A stretch of DNA of 64,000 nt, from the NCBI RefSeq assembly GCF_017876595.1, contig NZ_JAGIOG010000001.1, forward strand, positions 62,001 to 126,000, given 5' to 3'. Shown piece after piece: positions 42,809 through 51,353 of the stretch (positions are counted from its first letter, which is position 1; each line of letters starts with the position of its first letter). The translations under genes and the position numbers were made by a program. Origin of the DNA: Aeromicrobium fastidiosum (GTDB lineage Bacteria; Actinomycetota; Actinomycetes; Propionibacteriales; Nocardioidaceae). Below the pieces are notes generated by a model. The model saw nothing but the letters and a program-made list of their open reading frames with translations, was not told the origin of the DNA and did not search any database.

Positions 42809-43969
42809 CTACTTCTTCTTGGTGATCTTGAGGGTGTCGAAGCCTCGGCGGTTGATCGCTGAGCCGATGACCTTGACCGTGTGCATGCCGCTCCTGGATG
42901 ACCTGGGGATCTTGACCGTGCGGGTGATCGTGCCGGCCTTGGACGCCTTGCCCGTGGCGACATCCTTGCCGGCGATACGGAGCGTGTAGGTCTCACCAGC
43001 GGCCAGCCCACGGACCGTGACAGTGATCCTCTTGCCGGTCTTGGCTGTGGCGGGGGCCTTGACGATGAACGTGGTTGCCGGCAGCACCGCGGGTGCACTC
43101 GGCTTGAGGGGTACGACGGGCACGTCGGGTGTCACCGGCACGTCGACGGTGTCCTGGGTCCAGCCGGCGTACGCGGTGTCGGTGGTCGTGTCGGAGAAGT
43201 CGAACGCGGTCGTCAGGTCGGCGTCGGCGTACCAACCGGTGAACGTCCAACCCGCTTCGGTCGGCTCCTCAGGTTCGGTGGTTGCCGTGCCGTACGTGAT
43301 GTCCTGGCCCTCGATGGCCGAGCCGTGGCCACCCAGGTCGAAGGTCACCGGGACGGTCGTGGTCGTCGTGTAGCCCTTCCACGTGCCGGCGGTGTATCCG
43401 CCATCGAACGTGCTGGAGTCGAACTCCCACGGGTAGGTGACGATCAACTTGTTCGGACTGCCCAACGATCCCCCCTCCTCACCAGCGATCATCGTTCCGG
43501 CCGGGGTGAAGGTCGTGGGAGGCGCACCGAGAAATGTGAGCGAGGTCAACCATCGACTGCCGTTCTTGAAGGCGCGGGCACCGATCGTGGTGACCGACGC
43601 AGGGATCGTCACCGTGGGCATGGGATTCTCCGCAAATGCGTAGTCGCCGATCTCGATGAGGTTGTCAGACAGCGTGAGATCGCTGATACCCCAACTGCTC
43701 AAGCCACTGACCTTGGTCACCTTGTACTCGACACCACCGAACGTCACCGAGCTCAGCATGTGCAAGTCGGAGGTGTCCCCCTGCGACTCAGCGAGCTCGG
43801 CACCCAAGCTCGGATTGTCGGTGTCGAAGTAGTAGAAGTAACCGTCGTCCACGACGTGATGGGACGTCGCGCTGGCCGACTGGGCCGCGAAGAGGCTTCC
43901 GCCACAGAGCGCTGCGGTGGTTGCTACGACCGCGAGGAGCCTGGGCATGAGACGAACGCGTTGATTCAC
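42809..43969 (-). CDS. BspA-like surface protein with LRR_5 and InlB-type repeat
   Basis: A 386-residue exported protein. Signal peptide to about residue 38 (AAQSASATS); a BspA-type leucine-rich repeat region with LTLSDNLIEIGDYAFAENP and VTIPASVTTIGARAFKNGS; then a Listeria-Bacteroides (InlB B) repeat with AGWTFTGWYADADLTTAFDF and TAYAGW; then a Pro/Val linker and a C-terminal beta domain ending in KITKKK. It has no LPXTG, so the basic tail may hold it to the wall. GTG 43969 gives the best signal peptide; ATG 43948 is an alternative. Probably an adhesin. Confidence 0.78.
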   Translation of the reverse strand: MNQRVRLMPRLLAVVATTAALCGGSLFAAQSASATSHHVVDDGYFYYFDTDNPSLGAELAESQGDTSDLHMLSSVTFGGVEYKVTKVSGLSSWGISDLTLSDNLIEIGDYAFAENPMPTVTIPASVTTIGARAFKNGSRWLTSLTFLGAPPTTFTPAGTMIAGEEGGSLGSPNKLIVTYPWEFDSSTFDGGYTAGTWKGYTTTTTVPVTFDLGGHGSAIEGQDITYGTATTEPEEPTEAGWTFTGWYADADLTTAFDFSDTTTDTAYAGWTQDTVDVPVTPDVPVVPLKPSAPAVLPATTFIVKAPATAKTGKRITVTVRGLAAGETYTLRIAGKDVATGKASKAGTITRTVKIPRSSRSGMHTVKVIGSAINRRGFDTLKITKKK

Positions 43970-44195
43970 GAGGATCCATCTACTGGGGACCAAGATCTGG
44001 TCGAGTCGGGTGAGCGGCCAACGATCTGAGAGTCCCCACCATCAGGTCAGCGGGAGTCTAGCGCCGCCTGGGTGCCTGGATGACTGGAATCAAGGAGTCT
44101 GTTCACCGTCACGAGCCCGGACGTCTTGGGGACGGCTCGTGGCCGGGCGACCGCCGCCCCGACGGGCTACCGTGAGCCTGCCCGGTTCACCGACC
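43970..44195. other. Divergent intergenic region with one hairpin
   Basis: 226 bases between the BspA-like gene and the divergent hydrolase. An 8-bp inverted repeat CACGAGCC/GGCTCGTG (44110-44117 and 44134-44141) is the only clear structure. No convincing promoter is visible. Confidence 0.35.
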
Positions 44196-45077
44196 ATGTC
44201 GAGGACGACCACCATGCCGCACAGCGCTACCCGCAAGGTCGTGCTCCACGGTCACGAGCTCTCCTACGCCGACCGCGGCGAAGGCCCGGTGGTGCTGTTC
44301 ATCCACGGCATCCTCGGCAGGCAGCAGCAGTGGTCGCACCTGGTCGACCGGCTGGACGACGACCACCGGGTGGTCCTGCCCGACCTGTTCGGTCACGGCG
44401 AGTCGGCCAAGCCCATGGGCGACTACTCGCTCAGCTCCCACGCCGCCACGATGCGCGACCTGCTCGACCACCTCGGCGTCGAGCGCGTCACGCTCGTCGG
44501 GCACTCGCTCGGCGGCGGCATCGCGATGCAGTTCTTCTACCTGTTCCCCGAGCGGGTCGAGCGTCTCGTCCTGGTGTCGAGCGGCGGTCTGGGTCGCGAG
44601 GTCAACGTGGTCCTCCGGTCGGCGACCCTGCCAGGTGCCGCCCAGGTGCTGAGCGTGCTGGCATCGGCACCCGTCCTCTCCCAGGTCGAGGCGCTGGGCC
44701 GCCTCGCGTCGAAGGCCGGGTGGAGGCCCGGTGCCGACATCGGCGCGATCTGGCGGGGCTTCAGCTCGCTCGGCGACCGCGAGAGCCGCCGCGCATTCTT
44801 GTCGACGACGCGCGCTGTCATCGACATCGGCGGGCAGAGCATCAGCGCCCACGACCACCTCGAGGGCTCGCTGCCCGTGCCGACCCTGATCGTGTGGGGC
44901 TCGAAGGACCACATGATCCCCGCCTCGCACGCGCTCAGCGTCGCCGAGTCGCTGCCGGAGTGCCGCGTCGAGATGTTCGAGGGCGCAGGGCACTTCCCGC
45001 ACCTGGACGACCCCGACCGCTTCGCCCGCGTGCTGCGCGACTTCATCGCCTCGGACGACGGCTCCGATCCGTCCTGA
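44196..45077 (+). CDS. Alpha/beta hydrolase
   Basis: A 293-residue hydrolase with VLFIHGILG (oxyanion hole), LPDLFGHGESAKP, nucleophile VGHSLGGGIAMQ (Ser near 109), IVWGSKDHMIP (Asp) and GAGHFPHLDDPDRF (His), a complete triad of the type found in haloperoxidase-like and ester hydrolases. Length is standard. Two ATGs (44196 and 44214) are possible; the first is used. The downstream gene starts about 50 bases after its stop, so it may be co-transcribed. Confidence 0.85.
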   Translation: MSRTTTMPHSATRKVVLHGHELSYADRGEGPVVLFIHGILGRQQQWSHLVDRLDDDHRVVLPDLFGHGESAKPMGDYSLSSHAATMRDLLDHLGVERVTLVGHSLGGGIAMQFFYLFPERVERLVLVSSGGLGREVNVVLRSATLPGAAQVLSVLASAPVLSQVEALGRLASKAGWRPGADIGAIWRGFSSLGDRESRRAFLSTTRAVIDIGGQSISAHDHLEGSLPVPTLIVWGSKDHMIPASHALSVAESLPECRVEMFEGAGHFPHLDDPDRFARVLRDFIASDDGSDPS

Positions 45078-45128
45078 TGCGACGCCTGGCTGGAGCAGCT
45101 GTCCGTCCAGCAGTGAAGGATGGGTCGC

Positions 45129-45599
45129 ATGACCCTGCTCGACGACTTCGTGTCGAAGGACCGCGGCCGGATCCTGCACGCCACCTGGGAGGTGTTCCGC
45201 ACCCGCGACCCCGAGGTGCTGGCACCGCTGGCGAAGCAGCTGCGGCGTATCGACCAGGCCACGGACGACATCGACCTCGGGGGTGCTCTCGCGTCCAACG
45301 CGCAGCACGTGGGCCACGCCATCGAGCGCCTGCGCCTGTTCGCCGACGGCGAGTGCCTGTGCGCCGCCTATGCCGACCACATGTTCTACGAGCCTGCCAA
45401 GGAGGAGTCGTACGGCTACGTGCAGATCGTGGAGGAGATCCCGGTCTTCACCGAGAAGGGATTCCCCGACCGACCCAAGCGCGTCTGCGAGTGCACCGAC
45501 TGCGGGCGGATCTTCGACGTCCAGGAGGGCGAGTACCACTACCCCTGGTGGAAGTGGACGCCGCGCGGCAAGCGTCCTCTCACGAAGAAGAGACGATGA
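45129..45599 (+). CDS. Hypothetical protein with a CxCxxC zinc-like motif
   Basis: A 156-residue acidic protein. Residues 1-100 look helical with RGRILHATWEVF and AIERLRLFADGECLCAAY; the C-terminal part has VCECTDCGRIFDVQEGEYHYPWW, three cysteines that could bind a metal, and a basic tail RGKRPLTKKRR. AAGGA lies 9 bases before ATG 45129. I do not recognise a family. It is followed after 13 bases by another same-strand gene. Confidence 0.65.
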   Translation: MTLLDDFVSKDRGRILHATWEVFRTRDPEVLAPLAKQLRRIDQATDDIDLGGALASNAQHVGHAIERLRLFADGECLCAAYADHMFYEPAKEESYGYVQIVEEIPVFTEKGFPDRPKRVCECTDCGRIFDVQEGEYHYPWWKWTPRGKRPLTKKRR

Positions 45600-45612
45600 C
45601 GAGGAGCCCTCG

Positions 45613-46356
45613 GTGGACCGCAAGGAGCTGAAGTCGAAGGGTGTCGCAGCGCGCGGCTACGGCAACGCGTTGTTCCTCGACGAGGGCGACGACGTCGAGC
45701 CGGACGCCGTGGTCTTCACGCCGCACGACGGGGCCTGGACGGTCTTCGCGACCGATGGCGAAGGGACGCTGATCGAGTCGACGCGGCGGACGTTCGCGAC
45801 CGACGCCGAGGCGTTCGACTACATGCACCGGTGCCTGCACGAGCAGATCGCCTCGCGCCGGGCGGCCCGGACGGAGCAGCGGCAGGCCGAGACGACGAGG
45901 CCCCGACCGAGCCTGTTCTCGATGTATCGCCAGATGGGCCTGACGGGCGTCCTGACGGTCTTCGCGTCGATCGCGACGGCATGGGGCTGGCTGTGGATCT
46001 CGCCGTTCACCTGGACCACCGAGGACCGATTCGCGCTCTACGCCGGCGATCGCGGCTCCTACATCTTCGACGCTGGGAGCGGCGTCTGGGTCGTGACCGC
46101 CTGCTACCTCCTGGCCACGGTCAACATGGGCGAGCAGTGGTCGCTCGGCCGGCACGACGGCGGACGTCTGGCGCGCCGGTCGATCGGCGTGGCTCTCGGA
46201 ACGGCGGTGTTCTCGACCGTCGCGCTGATCTGCATGACGATCCGGTCCGACGAGATCGGCAGCCTGCTGTTCTGGCTGCCGCCATCGCTGGCGCTGCTCA
46301 GTTCCGTCGTCGTCGGGCTGGGACTGTTCGCCACCACCGCTCGCTCACCTGCGTGA
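45613..46356 (+). CDS. Membrane protein with a soluble N-terminal domain
   Basis: A 247-residue protein. Residues 1-105 are soluble, with AVVFTPHDGAWTVFATDGEG and RTFATDAEAFDYMHR; residues 115-245 hold about four TMs (118-138, 160-180, 195-215 and 220-240). GAGGAG lies 6 bases before GTG 45613, 13 bases after the stop of the previous gene, so the two are an operon. Function unknown. Confidence 0.68.
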   Translation: MDRKELKSKGVAARGYGNALFLDEGDDVEPDAVVFTPHDGAWTVFATDGEGTLIESTRRTFATDAEAFDYMHRCLHEQIASRRAARTEQRQAETTRPRPSLFSMYRQMGLTGVLTVFASIATAWGWLWISPFTWTTEDRFALYAGDRGSYIFDAGSGVWVVTACYLLATVNMGEQWSLGRHDGGRLARRSIGVALGTAVFSTVALICMTIRSDEIGSLLFWLPPSLALLSSVVVGLGLFATTARSPA

Positions 46357-46390
46357 GCCGGGTGCGGCTGGGCCGCCACCCGCCGAGCAC

Positions 46391-46447
46391 GATCTGTGAC
46401 GCGCAGGGCGTCACGGCACGCCCATGACGCCGTCGGCGTCACACATC
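46391..46447. terminator. Inverted repeat, same family as 3851-3911
   Basis: Arms 46391-46413 and 46425-46447 match at 19 of 23 positions around an 11-base loop. Like the repeat at 3851-3911 it reads GATCYGTGACG...GCGTCA, 11 bases, TGACGCCGT...CGTCACA. It lies between a plus-strand gene and ychF on the minus strand. Confidence 0.65.
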
Positions 46448-46455
46448 GGAGGACG

Positions 46456-47544
46456 TCAGACGTTGAAGCGGAACTCCACGACGTCGCCGTCGGCCATGAC
46501 GTACTCCTTGCCCTCCATGCGCACCTTGCCGACGCTCTTGGCGGCAGCCATCGAGCCGGCCTCGAGCAGGTCGTCGAACGAGACGATCTCAGCCTTGATG
46601 AAGCCGCGCTCGAAGTCGGTGTGGATGACGCCGGCGGCCTGCGGGGCGGTCGCACCCTGCGGGATCGTCCAGGCGCGCGACTCCTTGGGGCCGGCCGTGA
46701 GGTAGGTCTGCAGGCCCAGGGTGTCGAAGCCGACCCGCGCGAGGGCGTCCAGCCCGGGCTCCTCGACGCCCATGTCGGCGAGCATCTCGGCGCGCATGAT
46801 CTCGGCATCCTCGTCGTCGCCCAGCTCGACCAGCTCGGCCTCGCCCTTGGCGTCGAGGAAGATCGCCTCCGACGGTGCGACGAGGTCGCGCATCTGCTGC
46901 TTGAGCGCCTCGTCCTTGAGCTCGTCGGCGTCGCAGTTGAAGACGTAGATGAACCGCTTGGACGTCATCAGGTGCAGGTCGCGCAGCAGGTCGAGGTCGA
47001 GCCCGGCCTTCAGCACGCCGGTGCCAGCCTCGAGCGCCTCCTTGGCCTTCTTGGCCTCCTCGAACGCGGGGACGAGCGACTTGTCCTTGCGCGACTCCTT
47101 GTCGAGCCGCGGCAGCGCGTTCTCGAGGGTCTGCAGGTCGGCGAGGGCCAGCTCGATCGAGATCGTCTCGATGTCGTTGGCGGGGTTGACGTCGCCGTCG
47201 ACGTGCGTGACGTCCTCGTCGCGGAACACGCGGGTGACCTGGCAGATCGCGTCGGACTCGCGGATGTGCGACAGGAACTTGTTGCCCATCCCCTCACCCT
47301 CGGAGGCACCGCGCACGATGCCGGCGATGTCGACGAACTGCACCGTCGCCGGGAGGATCTTCTCCGATCCGAAGATCTTGGCCAGCTCGGCCAGGCGCGA
47401 GTCCGGGACGCCGACCACGCCGACATTCGGCTCGATCGTCGCGAACGGGTAGTTCGCCGCGAGGACGTCGTTCTTGGTCAGTGCGTTGAAGAGGGTCGAC
47501 TTGCCCGCGTTGGGGAGTCCGACGATGCCGATGCTGAGAGCCAC
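46456..47544 (-). CDS. ychF: Redox-regulated ATPase YchF (OLA1 family)
   Basis: A 362-residue Obg-related P-loop protein: G1 GLPNAGKST, G2 region LAANYPFATIEPN, G3 DIAGIVRGASEGEGMGN and a NCDADE in place of the GTP-specific NKxD, as in YchF proteins, which prefer ATP. The TGS domain at the end has FERGFIKAEIVSFDDLLEAG and YVMADGDVVEFRFNV. It binds ribosomes and acts in stress responses in other bacteria. GTG 47544 is 8 bases after TAGGAT. The length is exactly typical. Confidence 0.95.
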   Translation of the reverse strand: MALSIGIVGLPNAGKSTLFNALTKNDVLAANYPFATIEPNVGVVGVPDSRLAELAKIFGSEKILPATVQFVDIAGIVRGASEGEGMGNKFLSHIRESDAICQVTRVFRDEDVTHVDGDVNPANDIETISIELALADLQTLENALPRLDKESRKDKSLVPAFEEAKKAKEALEAGTGVLKAGLDLDLLRDLHLMTSKRFIYVFNCDADELKDEALKQQMRDLVAPSEAIFLDAKGEAELVELGDDEDAEIMRAEMLADMGVEEPGLDALARVGFDTLGLQTYLTAGPKESRAWTIPQGATAPQAAGVIHTDFERGFIKAEIVSFDDLLEAGSMAAAKSVGKVRMEGKEYVMADGDVVEFRFNV

Positions 47545-47563
47545 GAGGGACGATCCTACGTCG

Positions 47564-48085
47564 TCAGGGGCGGTCGAGGCGAAACGCCCGCAGCTCCCGG
47601 TCGTACCAATCGCTGCGCAGGCCGAGGTCGGTCATGCCGAGACGACGGCAGACCGCCTGCGACCGGACGTTGTCGGGGTTCGTGACGGCGTAGACCTCGG
47701 GGATGCCGGACGCGAACGCGCGCTCGACCAGGGCCGTCGCCGCCTCGGTGGCGTATCCACGCCCCCAGACGTCCGGGTGCAGGTGCCAGCCGATCTCGTG
47801 AGCGTCCCGCCCGAAGCCCTCGCTGGCCGGGATGGGCACGAGGACGGCCATGCCGACAGGCGCTTCGACCTCGTGCGGGACGACCGCGAACACGTCCGCG
47901 GCCGGGTGGTCGCCGCGGCGGACGGGCATCCGCTCGATGCGGTCGACGGCCTCCTGCCGGTCGACCATGGGCACCCCGCGCCCGCTCCACCGAGCGACCT
48001 CGGGCCGGCTCATGAGAGCGAACAGGGCGTCGGTGTCGCCGAGCGTGAACGGGCGCAGGGTCAGCCGTGCCGTCTCGACGGTCAT
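47564..48085 (-). CDS. GNAT N-acetyltransferase (RimJ/RimL type)
   Basis: A 173-residue acetyltransferase with the RimJ-like start ETARLTLRPFTLGDTDALFAL, acetyl-CoA loop HLHPDVWGRGYATEAATALV and VTNPDNVRSQAVCRRLGM. The substrate amine is unknown. Its ATG overlaps the stop of the LysE gene (TGATG), so the two are translated together; an efflux protein plus an acetyltransferase may act on the same amino compound. Confidence 0.87.
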   Translation of the reverse strand: MTVETARLTLRPFTLGDTDALFALMSRPEVARWSGRGVPMVDRQEAVDRIERMPVRRGDHPAADVFAVVPHEVEAPVGMAVLVPIPASEGFGRDAHEIGWHLHPDVWGRGYATEAATALVERAFASGIPEVYAVTNPDNVRSQAVCRRLGMTDLGLRSDWYDRELRAFRLDRP

Positions 48086-48726
48086 CACTGCTTGCTCCCC
48101 GTGACGGCCAGCGCGCCACCGAGCCCGATCATCATGACGCCCCCACCCGCACCCGCCCGGGCGAGCCGCCGCGGGTCGCGGGCGAACCACTGCCGCGCGG
48201 TGCCGGCCGCGAGCGCCCAGACGCTGTCGCATGCGAGCGCGATGACGAAGAAGATGCCGCCGAGCAGTGCGAGCTGCAGGGGTACGCCGCCGGACTCGTG
48301 GCTCACGAACTGCGGCAGCACCGCGACGAAGAACACGATCGTCTTCGGGTTGGTGACGCCGACAACGAACCCCTCGAGCACGAGGCGGGCGGACGTCGGC
48401 CGTGTCGCCGATTGACCGACATCTGCACCGACATGATCGTGGCGGTGGCGGATCGCCTGGACGCCGAGGAAGACGAGGTAGACCGCGCCGACGAGCTTGA
48501 CGATGAGAAGCACGACCAGCGACCGCGACACTAGCGCGCCGATGCCCACGGACACTGCGACGATCGCCGGGACCATGCCCAGCGCGTTGCCGAGGACGCT
48601 GAGGAAGCCGCCCATGCGTCCCAGAGACAGGGAGCGCCCGATGACGAACAGGACGCTGGGCCCGGGGATGACGATGAGGGCGAGCGCGGCGAGGGCGAAG
48701 GCAGCAGCGTGGTCGGCGGGCAGCAT
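48085..48726 (-). CDS. LysE/RhtB family exporter
   Basis: A 213-residue membrane protein with six hydrophobic segments and the family pattern IPGPSVLFVIGRSLSLGRMGGF (start of TM1-TM2 loop), LGVQAIRHRH, GFVVGVTNPKTIVFFVAVLPQFV and ARDPRRLARAGAGGGVMMIGLG. LysE/RhtB proteins export amino acids and related compounds. ATG 48726 is standard for the family. Coupled to the GNAT gene downstream. Confidence 0.88.
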   Translation of the reverse strand: MLPADHAAAFALAALALIVIPGPSVLFVIGRSLSLGRMGGFLSVLGNALGMVPAIVAVSVGIGALVSRSLVVLLIVKLVGAVYLVFLGVQAIRHRHDHVGADVGQSATRPTSARLVLEGFVVGVTNPKTIVFFVAVLPQFVSHESGGVPLQLALLGGIFFVIALACDSVWALAAGTARQWFARDPRRLARAGAGGGVMMIGLGGALAVTGSKQ

Positions 48727-48863
48727 GGACGTCCTCTCGATCGGTCGGACCCCGAATCTATCGCGTCGATCCGATGTCCCTGAATAACTTTTGAAGAGGT
48801 TCTCTGGCGCTCAGTCGGTTCTTGCGCCATGCTGGGGCCACCCCGACCAGACAGGCACCCGAC

Positions 48864-49331
48864 ATGCGAGCTCTCAGCAGCATCGATCCGTCCGCGGCCC
48901 CTGATCGTCTCGCGGGTCCGCTCGACGCCCTCGACCGTCATGCGGCCGACCTCAGCCGAGTCGCCGCCACGCTGACCGACGACGTCGAACACGCGACCGT
49001 GCTCGTCGTCCGGGCCCTCGCGGCGTGCACCGCAGGCGAGCTCGGGTTCCGTGACCTCAGCGCCCACGTCGTGACCGATTGGCTCTACGGCGACGACGCC
49101 GAGCCGTCCTTGTCCGAGCTGCCTGCCGAGGTGTCGATCCTCCACGACCTCCGCGGCTTGCCCCCGACCGAGCGCGCGCTGCTCGCCCTGTGCCGGTTCG
49201 GCGACCACACCTACCGCGATGCCGCTGACGCCCTCGGCGTCACCCATCTGACGGCGGCGTCGCTGCTGACCGCGACGGTGCGCAGTCTCGCCGTGGCCGG
49301 GCCGGTGGACGGCCTCGCCGACAGCGCCTGA
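48864..49331 (+). CDS. Sigma-70 region 4-like protein
   Basis: A 155-residue protein. Its C-terminal half, LPPTERALLALCRFGDHTYRDAADALGVTHLTAASLLTATVRSL, has the pattern of sigma region 4 (a helix-turn-helix that binds -35 boxes), and the N-terminal half is helical but lacks a recognisable region 2. It resembles a truncated ECF sigma factor or a regulator built on the same HTH. ATG 48864 is chosen over 48822 because the extra residues look non-coding. It is divergent from lysE, with an AT-richer stretch (48781-48803) between. Confidence 0.6.
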   Translation: MRALSSIDPSAAPDRLAGPLDALDRHAADLSRVAATLTDDVEHATVLVVRALAACTAGELGFRDLSAHVVTDWLYGDDAEPSLSELPAEVSILHDLRGLPPTERALLALCRFGDHTYRDAADALGVTHLTAASLLTATVRSLAVAGPVDGLADSA

Positions 49332-49359
49332 GACCGCCGCTCCCCCACCGACCGGGTCG

Positions 49360-49365
49360 TAGGGT
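49360..49365 (+). promoter_or_regulatory. Leaderless -10 hexamer of mhuD
   Basis: TAGGGT, 6 bases before ATG 49372. Confidence 0.5.
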
Positions 49366-49371
49366 GCTGGC

Positions 49372-49698
49372 ATGACCGTCATCAAGATCAACGCCATCAC
49401 CGTGCCCGAGGGATCCGGCGACGAGCTCGCCCACCGCTTCGCCGCACGGGCCGGAGCCGTCGACGGAGCCCAGGGCTTCCAGGGCTTCGAGCTGCTCAAG
49501 CCCACCGACGACCGCACCCAGTGGCTGGTGCTGACGCGCTGGGCCAGCGAGGACGACTTCCAGGCGTGGGTCAGCTCGCCGTCGTTCGCCGAGGGCCACC
49601 GCTCCGCCGCCGAGCGCGCCGGCGGCGACGCGCCGAAGCCCGTCTCGACGCACAGCGAGATCTGGAGCTACGAGGTCGCCGGGGGCTCGCAGGGCTGA
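49372..49698 (+). CDS. mhuD: Haem-degrading monooxygenase, MhuD/IsdG type
   Basis: A 108-residue ferredoxin-like monooxygenase. The haem residues of MhuD are present: Asn7 in IKINAI, Trp66 in FQAWVSS and the haem-ligating His76 in EGHRSAA (His75 in the mycobacterial protein). The opening MTVIKINAITVPEGSGDELA is close to the mycobacterial one. It should cleave haem to release iron in the cytoplasm. ATG 49372 is 6 bases after TAGGGT. A stem-loop separates it from rmuC. Confidence 0.85.
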   Translation: MTVIKINAITVPEGSGDELAHRFAARAGAVDGAQGFQGFELLKPTDDRTQWLVLTRWASEDDFQAWVSSPSFAEGHRSAAERAGGDAPKPVSTHSEIWSYEVAGGSQG

Positions 49699-49706
49699 GC
49701 CCCGCC

Positions 49707-49782
49707 GAGCGGTGCATTCCCGTCCCCGAGTGGTGCGGACTGGACAGACACGCCGTCCCAGAATGGCCACTCTGCACCGCTC
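49707..49782. terminator. Long stem-loop between mhuD and rmuC
   Basis: GAGCGGTGCA (49707-49716) pairs with TGCACCGCTC (49773-49782), and GAGTGG (49728-49733) with the adjoining CCACTC (49767-49772), leaving an 11-base bulge on one side. Probable terminator for mhuD. Confidence 0.5.
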
Positions 49783-49830
49783 GCGGAACGGGCGGGCGGA
49801 AGTGTCGGAGGTCGCCGACATGCTGAGCGC

Positions 49831-50913
49831 ATGGACGTCTTCCCCCTCCTCCTCACCGCGCTGCTGGCCCTCGTGGCCGGTCTGTCGCTCGGCGTGCTGC
49901 TCGGCAGCCGCCGCGCACCGTCGGCATCCGCCCACGACCTGAGCCTGTCGCGAGCGGCCACGGCTGAGGCCGTCGAGCCCGTCCGCGAGAGCCTCGATCG
50001 CTTCGGCCAACGACTGCGAGAGCTCGAGTCGAGCCGCATCGAGTGGCACACCCAGCTACGAGAGCAGGTCGACGCCGTCCGGGTCACGAGCGACTCCCTG
50101 CGCAAGGAGACCGCCTCGCTCGCGACGGCACTGCGCCGCCCACAGGTGCGGGGCCGGTGGGGCGAGATGCACCTCAAGCGCACCGCCGAGCTCGCCGGCA
50201 TGCTCGACCACTGCGACTTCGAGCTGCAGGTCAGCGTCGGTGACGCCGACTCGATGCTCCGGCCCGACATGGTCGTGCGGCTAGCCGGCGACAAGCGAGT
50301 CGTCGTCGACTCCAAGGTGCCGCTCGACGCCTATCTCGACGCAGCGCAGGCCGGCACCGAGGCCGAGGCCGCCGAGCACCTGCGACGCCACGTCAAGCAG
50401 GTACGCACGCACATCGACCAGCTGGCCGCCAAGTCGTACTGGTCGCAGTTCGACCAGACGCCCGAGTTCGTGGTGCTGTTCGTGCCCGGCGAGTCGATCC
50501 TGTCGGCGGCGCTCGAGGCCGAGCCCACCCTGCTCGAGCACGCCTCGGCCAAGAAGGTCGTGCTGGCCACGCCGACGACGCTGATCGCGCTGCTGCGCAC
50601 CGTCGCCTACGCCTGGACTCAGGAGCAGCTCGCCGCCAACGCCCGCGAGATCCAGACGATCGCCCGTGAGATGTACGACCGCATCGGCACCGTCGCCGGT
50701 CACGTCGACAAGCTGGGACGCTCGCTGGAGTCGACCGTGCGGTCGTACAACGAGGCCGTCAGCTCGATCGAGTCGCGCTTCCTGGTCACGGCCCGACGCT
50801 TCAACGCCCTGCACGTGGCCGACACACCGGTCGACCCGCCCCGTCTCGTCGAGACGACACCCCGTTCATTGACCGCTCCCGAGCTCGTCGATGAACTACC
50901 GTCATGGTCATGA
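49831..50913 (+). CDS. rmuC: DNA recombination protein RmuC
   Basis: A 360-residue protein with an N-terminal anchor (residues 5-27), a coiled-coil of about 35-115, and the RmuC nuclease-like core: RGRWGEMHLKRTAELAGM, DMVVRLAGDKRVVVDSKVPL and FVPGESILSAALEAEPTLLE. RmuC limits inversions at short repeats in E. coli; the core has a PD-(D/E)xK-like fold. The DUF6542 gene overlaps its stop (ATGA at 50910-50913). Confidence 0.9.
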   Translation: MDVFPLLLTALLALVAGLSLGVLLGSRRAPSASAHDLSLSRAATAEAVEPVRESLDRFGQRLRELESSRIEWHTQLREQVDAVRVTSDSLRKETASLATALRRPQVRGRWGEMHLKRTAELAGMLDHCDFELQVSVGDADSMLRPDMVVRLAGDKRVVVDSKVPLDAYLDAAQAGTEAEAAEHLRRHVKQVRTHIDQLAAKSYWSQFDQTPEFVVLFVPGESILSAALEAEPTLLEHASAKKVVLATPTTLIALLRTVAYAWTQEQLAANAREIQTIAREMYDRIGTVAGHVDKLGRSLESTVRSYNEAVSSIESRFLVTARRFNALHVADTPVDPPRLVETTPRSLTAPELVDELPSWS

Positions 50914-51344
50914 CGCAGGCGGTGCGCACCCCACCCCCTCGCTCGGCGCGGCGCGACCTGACCGCCCGCCAGGCGATCATCGCCTCGTGCGTCGCAATGA
51001 CCGCGATCGTGCTTCTCGACCTCGTCGACGGACAGCTCGACCTGCTCTACTCGGTCGGCTTCGTGCTGATCGCCGTCACCGCACCCATGAGCGTCGGCAC
51101 CAGGCACCTGTTCGCGACCGGTGTGCTGGCCCCCATCCTGATGATCGCCAGCCTGCTCGCCGTGATCCTCGTCGATCCCACCGTCATCCGGGTCGAGGGC
51201 ATGGACGCGGACGCCGGCACGTTCGCGCGTCTGATCGCCGGCACGCTCGACCACGGCATGACGCTGTTCGTCGGCGGCGGACTGGCCCTCGCCGTGATCG
51301 CCCTGCGCCTCGCCGCCGACCGCGGTCGTCCCGCCCGCCGCTGA
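50910..51344 (+). CDS. DUF6542 membrane protein
   Basis: A 144-residue protein with a basic, disordered N-terminus (VRTPPPRSARRDLTARQA), then about four TMs (28-48, 50-68, 80-100 and 118-138). Its place right after rmuC matches the common actinobacterial order. ATG 50910 both overlaps the rmuC stop by four bases and lies 7 bases after TACCGT; an ATG at 50904 is also possible. Function unknown. Confidence 0.75.
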   Translation: MTQAVRTPPPRSARRDLTARQAIIASCVAMTAIVLLDLVDGQLDLLYSVGFVLIAVTAPMSVGTRHLFATGVLAPILMIASLLAVILVDPTVIRVEGMDADAGTFARLIAGTLDHGMTLFVGGGLALAVIALRLAADRGRPARR

Positions 51345-51353
51345 CCCCCTGGC

